From Betaproteobacteria bacterium (GTDB lineage: Bacteria > Pseudomonadota > Gammaproteobacteria > Burkholderiales > Casimicrobiaceae): a stretch of 64,000 nt of DNA. The stretch spans positions 62,001 to 126,000 of the forward strand of contig JADKEV010000009.1 in the NCBI GenBank assembly GCA_016717855.1, in the 5' to 3' direction. The notes beneath the pieces are model-generated. The model saw only the letters and a list, made by a program, of their open reading frames with translations. It was not told where the DNA came from and made no database searches. Below are positions 36,512-45,919 of this stretch, piece after piece (the stretch's first letter is position 1; each line of letters begins with the position of its first letter). A program made the translations under genes and the position numbers.

Positions 36512-37615
36512 TCAAAGCCGGAACGGCCGCCAGTATCCGGTGAGTTCCAGGTAGCCGCGGCCGACGACGCGATCGCGCACCCGCGCCGTGACAGCGCCTT
36601 CCCAGTAGACGGTGCCGGTCGACGCGCGCGCGTCCATCTCCTGGTCGTCCATCAGCGGTTCGAGTTCCAGCAGCAGTTCGCCGATGGCGACCCGCCATCC
36701 GACCGGATACGTGGCGCCGGTGCGCGCTGAGCGCCAGTGTCGCACCGGCGTCCACGTGACCTGCTCCGGCGCGAACGTCCGCGAACGGCCGTCGGCGCCG
36801 CGCAGCGTCGCGCTGCTCCAGAGCGCGCCGTCGCCGGCACCCCGCATCCGGAACGCCATCAGCGCGCCGCCATCGTCGAGATTGATGCCGATCCAGTCCC
36901 AGCCCGTTGCCAGCGGCTCCATCGGCGCGGTCGACCATTCGTGGTCCAGCCACGCCGTGCCGGTCACGCTGGAAGTCCTGCCGCCCGCGACGACGCTGCC
37001 GGCGACGGCGAGGTGCGGCAGCGTGTAGTAGTAGCTGGCCGATCCTGCGCCCGGGCCCTTGCGGCTGTAGCCGTCGTCGCCGTGCAGCAGCGGCGGTTGC
37101 GTGCGGCGCAGCGCCAGGTCGAGACTGAACTCGCGGCCCGCCATCCGCGCGTTGAGTGCGTCGCCCCCGGCGCGTAGCGACCAGTTGCCGATATGCACGT
37201 CCGTCATCCGCTCCGCCGCGCCGGCGAGCCCGAAGCCGCCGCGCGCGAGCTGCTGGTCGTGGCGCAACCGGCCGTGTTGCGGATCGCTGATCGCTGCGTG
37301 CGCCACGAGCAGTTGCGCGGGCGCGAAGCGGCTGGGATTGCCGCCGGTGTCCACCGGGCGATTGCGGAAGAAGGTGATCTGGAATCCCAAGGGCTGCCGC
37401 GCGGCGTCGAACAGCCAGCCGGTCGCGTACCACCATTCGATCCGGAAATCCGGGTGACTGCCCTCGTCGTCGGGAAAGCGCAGCGCGCGCCCCGGAACGA
37501 CGGCCGGATACGCGACGTCCGCGGCGCCGCGGGCGCCTGGGGCGCCGCGCGCCGCGCCGCCGGCAACCAGCGCGCCGAATGGCAGCAACACGAAGCGCCG
37601 CCGGTTCATCCGCAT
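36512..37615 (-). CDS. AttH/CrtC-like lipocalin-related secreted protein
   Basis: The 367-residue protein has a Tat-type signal (MNRRRFVLLPFGALVAGGAA) and the AttH/hydroxyneurosporene-synthase-like double lipocalin fold: HPDFRIEWWYATGWL, GFQITFFRNRP, then GTAWLDHEWS and GWDWIGINLDDGGALMAFRM. The family includes carotenoid hydratase CrtC and proteins of unknown function. It follows an FtsX-type permease and ATPase on the same strand, an arrangement met in many proteobacteria, and probably acts with that exporter outside the membrane. Confidence 0.85.
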   Translation of the reverse strand: MRMNRRRFVLLPFGALVAGGAARGAPGARGAADVAYPAVVPGRALRFPDDEGSHPDFRIEWWYATGWLFDAARQPLGFQITFFRNRPVDTGGNPSRFAPAQLLVAHAAISDPQHGRLRHDQQLARGGFGLAGAAERMTDVHIGNWSLRAGGDALNARMAGREFSLDLALRRTQPPLLHGDDGYSRKGPGAGSASYYYTLPHLAVAGSVVAGGRTSSVTGTAWLDHEWSTAPMEPLATGWDWIGINLDDGGALMAFRMRGAGDGALWSSATLRGADGRSRTFAPEQVTWTPVRHWRSARTGATYPVGWRVAIGELLLELEPLMDDQEMDARASTGTVYWEGAVTARVRDRVVGRGYLELTGYWRPFRL

Positions 37616-37622
37616 GTTCCTG

Positions 37623-40151
37623 TCACCAGTCTTCCTTCACCGCCGCGATCGGCTGCCCGCTCATCGCCTGTCGGCCGCTGGCCATCGCCGTGGCGGTCGC
37701 GGCCAGGATCAACACGGCGCTGACGGCCGCCAGCGCGAGCGCCGGCACGTGCAGGTCCATGCTCCAGTGAAACGACTGGCGGTTGACGACGTGGATCAGG
37801 ATGAGGCTGATTGCCCCGCCGGTGACCAGCCCGTACGCAATGCCGGTCGCGCCGGCCAGCAGTCCTTCGATCCCCAGCAGCGCCGCGATCTGCCGGCGCG
37901 TGACGCCGACATGCCGGAGCATCCCGAACTCCGCGCGCCGCGCGAGCACCTGGCTGCTGAAGCCGACGCTGATGCCGAAGAGTCCGATCAGCACCGCGAC
38001 GGCCTCGAGCAGGTACGTGACCGCGAAGGTGCGGTCGAACAGCGCCAGCGAGACACGGCGGATGCTCGCCGCATCGCGCACGTCGACCAGGCCCGCGCCG
38101 CCCAGGACCTGCCTGAGTTCGGCGGCCAGGGTGGCGACCGAACCGCCCGGCGCCAGCCACACCCAGACGTCGTTGACCCGCGTGTCGCCGGTCGCCGCGA
38201 CGTAGCGGGCGCGATCGATCAGCAGCGTGCCGTTCTGCCGCGTGTAATCGCGCCAGATGCCGGCCACGGCGAAGCGCACGGCCGCGCCGCCCAGCGCCAC
38301 GCCGATTTCGTTGCCCACGCGCCAGCCGTAGAGGTCCGCGGCGGCCTCGGAAATCCACACCGGCGGCAGTTCGCCGCGCGGCTTGACGGCGCCGGGCTGG
38401 AGCCGGGGCAGCGCGCGGGGGTCGGCCGGATCGATGTCGCGGACGAGCAAGGTGATCGGCGCCTGGCCTGGCTGCATCCGGATTTCCTGAATGCGCACCG
38501 CGGCCGTCCGCGCGACCGAGGGGAGCGTGGCGATGCCGCGCAACGCGGCGGCATCGAGAAAGCCGGTCTGCCCCGCGCCGCCGGCCCGCACGTATGCGTC
38601 GGCGGGCAGGATGTCCTCCAGCCAGGCTTCGAGCGAGCCGCGGAAGGAGCCGATCATGATCAGCATCGCCGCCATCAGGCTGAAGCTGACGACGATCGCC
38701 GCGATGCTGATGCCGAGCTGGCTGTTGGCGCCGCGCAGTTGCTGGAAGGCGATCAGCGCGACTGCATCGCGGGGCGAGGGCAAATGGCCGAGCAGCCACT
38801 CCACGACCGCGGGCGCCAGCCACAGCGCGCCGGCCAGCAGCGCCGCGACCGCGCCGTAGCCGCCCAGCGGCAAATCCCGGATCGGCGGCAACAGCGCGAG
38901 CGGCACCGCCGCCGCCAGCAAGGCCAGGCCCGGCCACGGCGGGCGCGCGCCCGCCGCCGTGTCCGACGTATCACCGGCCTTGAGCGCCGGCGCGGGTGCG
39001 CTGGCCGCCGCCTGCCATGCCGGCACGACGCAGCCCGCCAGCGCGGCGGCGATCCCGAGCGCGAAGTAGAGCGCCAGCGCCACCGGATCCTGGTGCAGGT
39101 GCACGGTCATCCCGCTGAAGTACCCGGCGCCCAGATCGCCACCCAGCCGCGTCAGCGCGAGCCACGCCAGCCCGGAGCCGAGTGCCACGCCCAGCGCCGA
39201 ACCCGCGGCGCCCAGGAGCAGGCTTTCGGCGAGCAGCACGCGCAACACGCCGCCACGCGTCACGCCGAGCACGCGCAAGATCGCGATCTCGCGGCGGCGG
39301 CGCAGGATGGTCAGCGCCTGCGTCGCGAAGACCAGGAAGGACCCGGTGAATAGCGCGACCAGCGCCAGCATGTTGAGGTTGACCCGGTACGCGCGGGTCA
39401 TGCCTTCGGCCTGCCGCGATTGCGCGTCGGTGTCGCTGACCTGGACGCCGGGCGGCAACAGCGCGGCGATCCGCGCCGCGATTTCGCCGGTGTCGGCATC
39501 GGGCGCGACGCGGATGTCGATGCGGTCCAGCAGGCCCAGGCGCTGCAGCCGCCACTGGGCGGTCGCGATGTCGGCATAGGCGACCCGTTGCGCGGCGGTC
39601 TCCGCCGCCAGAACCGCGATGACGCGCAGCGCGACGGTCTGCGTGCCAACTTGCGCGACCAGGGCATCGCCCTCGCGCAGGCCCAGGTCGTCCGCCGCGG
39701 CGCGGCTGAGGACGACGGCGTCGGACTCCAGCAGCGCCGGCAGCTGCCGGAACTCGCTGCCGAACAGGGCCGGCTGGATGCGCAGCGCGCGGAACGCATC
39801 GACCGCGATCAGGTGCAGCGCCCGCCGCCCTGGGAGCCGGACGTCGAACTCCAGCGCCGGGCTCGCGACGTCGACCCCCGGCAGTTGCGCGAGCCGCGGG
39901 TAGACAGTCTCGTCGAAGCCTTCGAGCGGGCCGCGGACGACCAGGTCCGCGTCGCCCGAGAGCGTGCGCGCGGCGAGCGAGAACTCGGTGATCGCCGAGC
40001 CGTTGATCAGGTGGACGGCGACGCCCAGCGCCACGCCCAGCGCCACGCCGGCGACGGAGAGCAGCAGGCGGCCGCGGTTTTCCTGCCACGCGCCGGCCGT
40101 CAGCGCGCGCTGCGCCAGGTTGCGGTAGCCGGCAAGCGCCAGGGCGGCCAT
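37623..40151 (-). CDS. FtsX-family ABC exporter permease with two FtsX domains
   Basis: The 842-residue protein has an N-terminal membrane helix (LLLSVAGVALGVALGVAVHL), a large periplasmic domain, and two FtsX blocks with arginine-rich cytoplasmic loops (ILRRRREIAILRVLGVTRG near residues 285-305, and RRAEFGMLRHVGVTRRQIA near the end). This is the architecture of exporters that move lipids, lipoproteins or peptides, or work mechanically, rather than taking up nutrients. The substrate is not evident. The ATPase gene precedes it by four bases. Confidence 0.9.
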   Translation of the reverse strand: MAALALAGYRNLAQRALTAGAWQENRGRLLLSVAGVALGVALGVAVHLINGSAITEFSLAARTLSGDADLVVRGPLEGFDETVYPRLAQLPGVDVASPALEFDVRLPGRRALHLIAVDAFRALRIQPALFGSEFRQLPALLESDAVVLSRAAADDLGLREGDALVAQVGTQTVALRVIAVLAAETAAQRVAYADIATAQWRLQRLGLLDRIDIRVAPDADTGEIAARIAALLPPGVQVSDTDAQSRQAEGMTRAYRVNLNMLALVALFTGSFLVFATQALTILRRRREIAILRVLGVTRGGVLRVLLAESLLLGAAGSALGVALGSGLAWLALTRLGGDLGAGYFSGMTVHLHQDPVALALYFALGIAAALAGCVVPAWQAAASAPAPALKAGDTSDTAAGARPPWPGLALLAAAVPLALLPPIRDLPLGGYGAVAALLAGALWLAPAVVEWLLGHLPSPRDAVALIAFQQLRGANSQLGISIAAIVVSFSLMAAMLIMIGSFRGSLEAWLEDILPADAYVRAGGAGQTGFLDAAALRGIATLPSVARTAAVRIQEIRMQPGQAPITLLVRDIDPADPRALPRLQPGAVKPRGELPPVWISEAAADLYGWRVGNEIGVALGGAAVRFAVAGIWRDYTRQNGTLLIDRARYVAATGDTRVNDVWVWLAPGGSVATLAAELRQVLGGAGLVDVRDAASIRRVSLALFDRTFAVTYLLEAVAVLIGLFGISVGFSSQVLARRAEFGMLRHVGVTRRQIAALLGIEGLLAGATGIAYGLVTGGAISLILIHVVNRQSFHWSMDLHVPALALAAVSAVLILAATATAMASGRQAMSGQPIAAVKEDW

Positions 40152-40155
40152 GGGC

Positions 40156-40872
40156 TCAGGCGCCGACCGGATGCAGGCCGGACGCGGTCAGCGCCAGCGT
40201 CCGCTGCGTGGTGGCCGCCGCCGCGTGCGAGTGCGTGACCAGCAGCGCCGCGGCATTGGTCGCGGCCAGTTCGCGCTGGAGGAGTTCGAGCACCAGCGCC
40301 GCGTTCTCCGGATCCAGATTGCCCGTCGGCTCGTCCGCCAGCACCAGCCGCGGTCGGTGGATCAGCGCGCGGCCGATCGCGACGCGCTGCATCTGGCCGG
40401 AGGACAGCGTGCGCGGCAGGTCCGCCGCGCGGTCGGCCAAGCGCAGGCGCTCCAGCATCGCCAGCGTGCGCAACGCCGCTTCTTCGCGCGGCACATCGAG
40501 CAGGTAGAGCGGCAGCGCGACGTTCTGCGCGACCGACAGCCGGGGCAGCAGATGGAAGGCCTGGAACACGAAGCCGATGTCGCGCCGCCGCAGCAGCGTG
40601 CGCTGCTGCTCGTCGAGCGCACCCAGGTCGGTGCCGGCGATCGCGACGCTGCCGCTGTCCGGCATGTCGAGGCCTGCGATCAGGTTGAGCAGCGTCGACT
40701 TGCCGATGCCCGACTCGCCCATGATCGCGACGTATTCGCCCGCGCTCAGTTCGAGGTCGAGGTCGCGCAGCACGATGCGCTCAGTGGCGCCGTGGTACGC
40801 CTTGCTCAACTGGCGGATGCTCAACACGGCTGACGGAGCAGGGACGGCGATCATGCCGGAGGACCTTTGCAC
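40156..40872 (-). CDS. ABC exporter ATPase, LolD/MacB type
   Basis: The ATPase of up to 238 residues has Walker A MGESGIGKST, Q-loop FQAFHLLPRLSV, signature LSSGQMQRVAIGRAL and Walker B LVLADEPTGNLDPE, the last typical of the LolD/MacB exporter group. A second ATG at 40854 is equally plausible as the start. It forms an ATPase-permease-AttH-like operon. Confidence 0.92.
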   Translation of the reverse strand: MQRSSGMIAVPAPSAVLSIRQLSKAYHGATERIVLRDLDLELSAGEYVAIMGESGIGKSTLLNLIAGLDMPDSGSVAIAGTDLGALDEQQRTLLRRRDIGFVFQAFHLLPRLSVAQNVALPLYLLDVPREEAALRTLAMLERLRLADRAADLPRTLSSGQMQRVAIGRALIHRPRLVLADEPTGNLDPENAALVLELLQRELAATNAAALLVTHSHAAAATTQRTLALTASGLHPVGA

Positions 40873-40916
40873 AAGACATCGATGAAGCCGGAACCCGGCG
40901 CCGCGCTGGTCGCCGC

Positions 40917-41390
40917 TCAGCCGGCGGCGTTGCGCGGGGACACCGTGATCTGGCCGTTGTTCTCCAGCGTGGCAATGCTGACGTGCTCGACGGCGGCGCA
41001 GCCGGCGGCGCGCAGCGCGGCGCCCAGTTCATGGTGCGTCAGCAGTTCCTCGCGCATGACCTTCTCATCCAGCACGCCATTATGGATCAAGGTGCGGGGC
41101 CTGCCCTCCACCCATTTCTCCAGCGCCTTGCTGCGGAACGTCAGGTACGCGACGCAGTAGTGCAGGCCGATCAGCGTCGCGGCCGAAATGATGCCGCCCA
41201 GTAACGACGTGTCCCCGCCGTTCATCGAGTTCTGGACCGCGTTGCTGAGCACCAGCAGCAGGACCAGGTCGAACGGCGCCAGCTGTCCCGTGTTGCGCTT
41301 GCCGGTGAGGCGCAGGATGATCAGCAGGAAGATGTAGACCAGCGCGCCGCGGACGACGAATTCCCACCAGGGCAGACCGAGGGTAAACAT
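40917..41390 (-). CDS. DUF421 (YetF-like) membrane protein
   Basis: The 157-residue protein begins MFTLGLPWWEFVVRGALVY with three membrane helices, then the RLTGKRNTGQLAPFDLVLLLVLSNAVQNSM segment typical of DUF421, and a soluble C-terminal domain (RPRTLIHNGVLDEKVMREE). Its function is unknown; relatives in Bacillus influence spore envelope. ATG 41390 was preferred over an upstream frame extension because it begins the first helix. Confidence 0.9.
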   Translation of the reverse strand: MFTLGLPWWEFVVRGALVYIFLLIILRLTGKRNTGQLAPFDLVLLLVLSNAVQNSMNGGDTSLLGGIISAATLIGLHYCVAYLTFRSKALEKWVEGRPRTLIHNGVLDEKVMREELLTHHELGAALRAAGCAAVEHVSIATLENNGQITVSPRNAAG

Positions 41391-41459
41391 GGACGCTCCA
41401 TTCAAAGAGGCAAAGGAGCGATTCTGATCCACTTTGCGCCCGATGCGGCGCGGCCACGC

Positions 41460-42251
41460 CTACCAGCTGTTCCGCAACTCCCGGAGCTTGACGAACACGG
41501 TCCGCCGGTCGGGATTCTCCGGCAGGTCGGGAAACACCTCGCGCAGTTTCGCGATGACCGTGGGGCTCGCCAGGCGGAAGAAGGTGTTGATCGTCCGCTC
41601 CACCGCCAGCGTCGAGACGTAGGCATGGGCCGGATCCTGGCCGGCGACCCGGCCGAGCATGGCCTGCGCCGACGGATTGTCGGGCTCGCGATCGAGCGTG
41701 AAGCGCAGGTTGTTCTCGATGTAATCGTGGCCCGGATAGACCAGCGTCGATTCGGGCAGCTTGTCCAGCTGCTCCGCGAACGTCTTGTACAGCGCGTCCG
41801 GATGCCCGCCGTTGTGGCAATTGCCCGCGCCGGCGTTGAACAGCGTGTCGCCGCAGAATAGCGCCGGCTGGTCGGTATGCGAACGCAGGCACACGTGGCA
41901 CATCGTGTGGCCCGGCGTGTCCATTACCTCGAGCTCGACCGTCCTGCCCACCTTGATCACGTCGCCCGCGCCGACGCCGCGCGCCATGCCGGGGATCTTG
42001 CCGCCGGCGTTTTTGTGGGCGATGATCTTCGCGCCGGTCCGCCGGACCATCTCCGCGTTGCCACCGACGTGGTCGTGATGCTCGTGCGTGTTCAGGATCT
42101 GCGTGATCCGCCATCCCGCGTCCGTCGCCGCCTGCTCGCACTTGTCGACGTCCAGCGGGTCGACCGCCAGCGCCTCCCCCGTTTCGCCGCAGGCGATCAG
42201 GTAGTTGAAGTTGCGGTAGTTGTTGCCGGTCCAGATCTGCTTGACGATCAC
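41460..42251 (-). CDS. MBL-fold hydrolase, hydroxyacylglutathione hydrolase-like
   Basis: The 263-residue protein begins at GTG 42251 (MIVKQIWTGNNYRNFNYLI). It has the metallo-beta-lactamase metal site THEHHDH at residues 55-61, then DTPGHTMCHVCL, GDTLFNAGAGNC and the C-terminal VYPGHDYIENNLRF, as in glyoxalase II enzymes that hydrolyse S-lactoylglutathione. An extended upstream frame has no family similarity. It follows the TonB receptor gene by 49 bases on the same strand. Confidence 0.9.
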   Translation of the reverse strand: MIVKQIWTGNNYRNFNYLIACGETGEALAVDPLDVDKCEQAATDAGWRITQILNTHEHHDHVGGNAEMVRRTGAKIIAHKNAGGKIPGMARGVGAGDVIKVGRTVELEVMDTPGHTMCHVCLRSHTDQPALFCGDTLFNAGAGNCHNGGHPDALYKTFAEQLDKLPESTLVYPGHDYIENNLRFTLDREPDNPSAQAMLGRVAGQDPAHAYVSTLAVERTINTFFRLASPTVIAKLREVFPDLPENPDRRTVFVKLRELRNSW

Positions 42252-42300
42252 GATTTCCCCTGCTGGTTGCGCCAGGCCGTCATGATAACGCCGGTGGCGA

Positions 42301-44532
42301 TCAGAACCTGATCTCCATTCGCGCCGCGTACGACCGGTACGTCCGGGTGGCCGTGCGCGCGCTCTGGTCGGTGGTCCCGAAGATTTCGCGGTTCGCGGTT
42401 TCATAGTCGGCGGCCAGCAGATTCGACGCCGACAACCGCACCTGCGTATTGGGGTCGAAGCGCCACAACGCGTAGACATCGGCCACGCGCTTCCTGCCCT
42501 GGTAATACAGCTGCGCGGCCGTCTGCTGGACGACGTAGGCCTGCGTCCAGTTGAAATTGCCGCCCAGCGTCAGAGGCAGGGCGCTCAATCGGTAGTCGAC
42601 ACCGATGTTGGCGGTTTGCCGCGGCTGCTGGTCCAGCCGGTTGTCCGGCCCCGGCACGTCCTCGACGTTGGACCAGTAGCGGCTGTAGTTCGCGCGCAGG
42701 TTGACCTTGGGCGCGTCGGCGATCACTTCGTCGAGGCGGAACTTGGCTTCGAGTTCCACGCCGCGGCTGGTGGCGGTGCCGATGTTGCGCGGGGTCGACA
42801 CCCAGCGCTGCACCGGCGACCAGTTCACCACCTGCAGGCTGGTAACGTTGCGGATCAGGTTGTCGATGCTGCGCGCGAACACGCTGGCGCTGACCAGCCC
42901 GCCGGCGCTGAAGTAATGCTCGAAGGCGAGGTCCAGTCCCCAGGCCAGCTCCGGCTTGAGATCGGGATTGCCGACGCTGTCCGCGCTGGTCGGGGTATTG
43001 GGCCCCGAGACCGGATAGTTGGGCGACAGCGTCGGGACCGCGACCAGGTTGGCCAGCGTCGGCGCGCGGTACGTGCGGGTCAGCGCCGCGCGCACCTGGT
43101 CCTTGCTCTCCGGATCGAAGCGCCAGACGCTGTGCAGCAAGGGGCTGAGCACGCTGCTCTGGTTGCGCGCCGAGGCCAGCGCCGATTCGCTCCGCGTGCG
43201 GATGGTTTCCCAGCGCAGCCCGCCATACGCGGCCCACAGCGGCGAGATGTCCCACTCATCTTGCGCGAAGGCGGCGAGGCGGCGGGTCTGCGCCTGGATG
43301 TCGTCGCCGTAGCGGGCCAGCGGATCGACGCCATCCTGCAGCGAGGCTGCCGTCTCCTTGCGCTGGCCGGCTTCCAGGTCCCAGCCGGCGGCGAACTGGT
43401 GGCCGCTGCCCAGCGGCCGCGAGTACTTGCCGCCGGTGCTGAACGTCGTGTCACGAATCCCCACGCTGTTGCGAATCACGTGAACCACTCCGCCGGCGGC
43501 GTCGAACTCGTCGCGGTCGGTCCGGCTGTCGCTGGCGGCCTGGCCGCCATTGAAGCGCAGTTCGAGCCGGGCGCCGTTGCTGAACCGCTGCCGCAGATTC
43601 CCGATCACGCGCGCCATCGTGTTGTCCGACTCGTAGCGCCAGAGGGTGCTGGCGAACGGCGGCTGCTGCGCGCCGAGGGACTGCTCCAGCACGGTCGAGC
43701 CGGCCGCCTTGCTGCGCGACGTGTTCATGAAAGGGATGAGCGCGAAGTTGTTGCCGCCGTCCATCCGCCAGTTTAACCGCGCGTTCAGGTTCAGGCTGTC
43801 GGACCGGCTGTTGCTCTGATCGCGCTGCTCCTGCGCCAGGGTGGGTGCGCCGGTGCGCGTGTCGATGGCTGTGGTCGTGGTCGCCACATAGCGTGGCAGG
43901 TCCCGATGCAGGACGTTGGCGCCGACGTTGTAGTTGAGCTTGTCCAGCGTGTCGCTCTTCTGCACCCAGATTCCCGGCTGCCAGCGCCCCTCTTCCCAGC
44001 CCAGCCCGGGCCGGACGTCGTTTTCCCGCTTGACCAGTTCTTCGCGCAGCACGATGTTGATCGAGCCGGCGATGGCGCGCGCGCTGTGCTCGGCCACCGG
44101 CGCGCGCATGATCTCGATGCGCTCCACCTGTTCCGGGGTGAGCGAATCCATCGAGAAGCCGCGCGGCGCCGGCTCGCCGTTGATCATGATCATTGTGTAG
44201 CCGCGGCCCAGCCCGCGCATCCGGATGTCGCCGCCGCGTCCCGGCGCGCCGGAGATCGTGATCCCCGGCAGGCGCTTCAGGACTTCGCCCAGCGACGTGT
44301 CGCCGTAGCGGTCGAGTTCCTCGCGACCGAACACGATCTTCGTCGCCGTCGAATAGCGGCGCTCGTCGCCTTCGGACATGCGGGTGCCGGTGACGACGGA
44401 CTTTTCGGTCGTGGCGGCGGGCGCGGGCGGCTCCGGCGGGGACGCGGGTTTCGGCTCTTCCTGCGCGAAGGCCATGGTGGCGGCAAGCACCAGGAGAAAA
44501 GGGGCCAGGCTCGAATTTCGGTGCATCGTCAT
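42301..44532 (-). CDS. TonB-dependent outer-membrane receptor
   Basis: The protein of about 743 residues has a signal peptide (SSLAPFLLVLAATMAFAQ), a periplasmic proline/alanine-rich stretch, and a plug domain with SLGEVLKRLPGITISG, IRMRGLGRGYTMIMINGEP and VERIEIMRAPVAEHS. The C-terminal barrel ends in MEIRF with a terminal phenylalanine, as outer-membrane proteins do. The substrate is unknown; iron chelates are usual. ATG 44532 or 44526 is the likely start, just inside the edge of repeat copy B. Confidence 0.93.
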   Translation of the reverse strand: MTMHRNSSLAPFLLVLAATMAFAQEEPKPASPPEPPAPAATTEKSVVTGTRMSEGDERRYSTATKIVFGREELDRYGDTSLGEVLKRLPGITISGAPGRGGDIRMRGLGRGYTMIMINGEPAPRGFSMDSLTPEQVERIEIMRAPVAEHSARAIAGSINIVLREELVKRENDVRPGLGWEEGRWQPGIWVQKSDTLDKLNYNVGANVLHRDLPRYVATTTTAIDTRTGAPTLAQEQRDQSNSRSDSLNLNARLNWRMDGGNNFALIPFMNTSRSKAAGSTVLEQSLGAQQPPFASTLWRYESDNTMARVIGNLRQRFSNGARLELRFNGGQAASDSRTDRDEFDAAGGVVHVIRNSVGIRDTTFSTGGKYSRPLGSGHQFAAGWDLEAGQRKETAASLQDGVDPLARYGDDIQAQTRRLAAFAQDEWDISPLWAAYGGLRWETIRTRSESALASARNQSSVLSPLLHSVWRFDPESKDQVRAALTRTYRAPTLANLVAVPTLSPNYPVSGPNTPTSADSVGNPDLKPELAWGLDLAFEHYFSAGGLVSASVFARSIDNLIRNVTSLQVVNWSPVQRWVSTPRNIGTATSRGVELEAKFRLDEVIADAPKVNLRANYSRYWSNVEDVPGPDNRLDQQPRQTANIGVDYRLSALPLTLGGNFNWTQAYVVQQTAAQLYYQGRKRVADVYALWRFDPNTQVRLSASNLLAADYETANREIFGTTDQSARTATRTYRSYAARMEIRF

Positions 44533-44536
44533 TGGT

Positions 44537-44635
44537 CGTAGGATGGGTGGAGCGAGCGACCGTTCGGCGTGTGGGCACAAAGGAAAACGACCAGACACGG
44601 TTCGGATCCAAGATGGGTATCGCTGCGCCCCCTAG
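44537..44635. repeat. Paired inverted intergenic repeat, copy B
   Basis: A forward half beginning CGTAGGATGGGTGGAGCG (44537-44557) is followed, about 55 bases later, by an inverted half containing GATGGGTATCGCTGCG (44612-44635). It is the same family as the element at 36332-36463. It lies directly before the TonB receptor start and after the M20 gene, so it may affect either transcript. Confidence 0.65.
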
Positions 44636-44660
44636 GGGTCCAACTCCACCCCGAATTACG

Positions 44661-45884
44661 TCAAGCCTCCTCGCAGATGTCGAGTATGCACAGCATGTAG
44701 ATCCGGATCATGTCGAGGTAGTCGACGATGTCGACGCGTTCGTCGGGCATGGTGTTGTAGCGCCCGCCCGGGCCGCAGACGATGCCTTCCATTCCGAGCG
44801 CGGCGTAGAAGTGTCCCGCGTCGGTGCCGTAGTAGCCGGGCGGGGTGATGGCGCCGGTGGGCTGGGGCTGCCCGCGCACCGCCAGGTAGGCGGCATTGAT
44901 CGTCTTGACGATGCGCGCGTCCTTCTTGACTTCGAATGCGGGCATCGAGCGGTGGCCTTCCTGCTTCTCGGTGCGGATGGTCGCCTTCAGGCCGGGGAAG
45001 CGCGCCTCCAGCGCGTCGAGTTCGCGGCGGATGTCGGCGACGGCGCCGGCCTCGGTCTGGCCCGGCGCGTAGCGGCCCGAGCCCTTGATCCGGGCGAAGT
45101 CGGCCACCTGCGGCGCGCGCCATTCGTGCAGTTCGCGGCCCAGCGCGCCATGCACGATGCCGACGTGCAGCCGGTTGATCGCGCGATGCTCGTCGGAGAG
45201 CGCGCCGGAGAACTTCAGCGCGTTCAGCCGCGGGATCAGATCGCACGCGGCGACGATGGCGTCGACCGCCTCCTCGCGCTTGGACAGGTGCCGCGTGTTG
45301 CCGGTCAGCTCGATCACATACGTGAACGCGCAGGCATGCATGGTCAGCGCCTGCAGGTCGGTGGGCTCGGAGTTGATGAAGTAGTCGGCCTTCACGCCCT
45401 GCGCGATCGCCGCGACCGTGCCGACGCCGCCCTGCAATTCGCCGACCACGTAGGTCAGCACCACGTCGCCCTTGAGTTTCACCCCGGCGTCGAGCAGAGT
45501 CTTCACCGCGCAGAAATACGCCGCATCGCCCGCCTTCATGTTCGACACGCCGATCCCGTAGATGAACTTGTCGTCGACCAGCCCGCCCCACGGGTCGACG
45601 GTCCAGCCCTCGGTCGCCGGGTTGGTGTCCATATGGCCGTTGAAGAGCAGGCTCTTGCCGCCACCCACACCCTTCAGGTACCCGATCGCGTTGACGCGCT
45701 CGCCGATCACCGGTTGCAGTGCCGCCTCGAGGCCGATCTCGCGCATCCGGTCCACCATGAACGCGGCGAGCTTTCTCTCGCCCTCGGTTTCCGTGTAGCT
45801 CTTGTGGCGGGCCATCATGGAAAGAAAGTCGAGGGCGGCCTTCTCGTCGAGGCGGGCAAGCAGTGCGGCGCGGTCCATGTTCAT
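44661..45884 (-). CDS. M20-family amidohydrolase, ArgE/DapE-like
   Basis: The 407-residue protein has the M20 fold with metal ligands in NGHMDTNP and SEPTD, and a dimerisation domain between. Two usual catalytic positions differ: the bridging aspartate motif reads GVSNMKAG where DMKGG is common, and the double glutamate reads YVVGELQGG. It may form a subfamily with altered metal binding, or lack peptidase activity. A near-perfect AAGGAGA site precedes the ATG. An HNH gene lies 35 bases upstream on the same strand. Confidence 0.88.
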   Translation of the reverse strand: MNMDRAALLARLDEKAALDFLSMMARHKSYTETEGERKLAAFMVDRMREIGLEAALQPVIGERVNAIGYLKGVGGGKSLLFNGHMDTNPATEGWTVDPWGGLVDDKFIYGIGVSNMKAGDAAYFCAVKTLLDAGVKLKGDVVLTYVVGELQGGVGTVAAIAQGVKADYFINSEPTDLQALTMHACAFTYVIELTGNTRHLSKREEAVDAIVAACDLIPRLNALKFSGALSDEHRAINRLHVGIVHGALGRELHEWRAPQVADFARIKGSGRYAPGQTEAGAVADIRRELDALEARFPGLKATIRTEKQEGHRSMPAFEVKKDARIVKTINAAYLAVRGQPQPTGAITPPGYYGTDAGHFYAALGMEGIVCGPGGRYNTMPDERVDIVDYLDMIRIYMLCILDICEEA

Positions 45885-45919
45885 CTCCTTGGTGGTGAGC
45901 GGGGTCAGTCAGCGATTGG

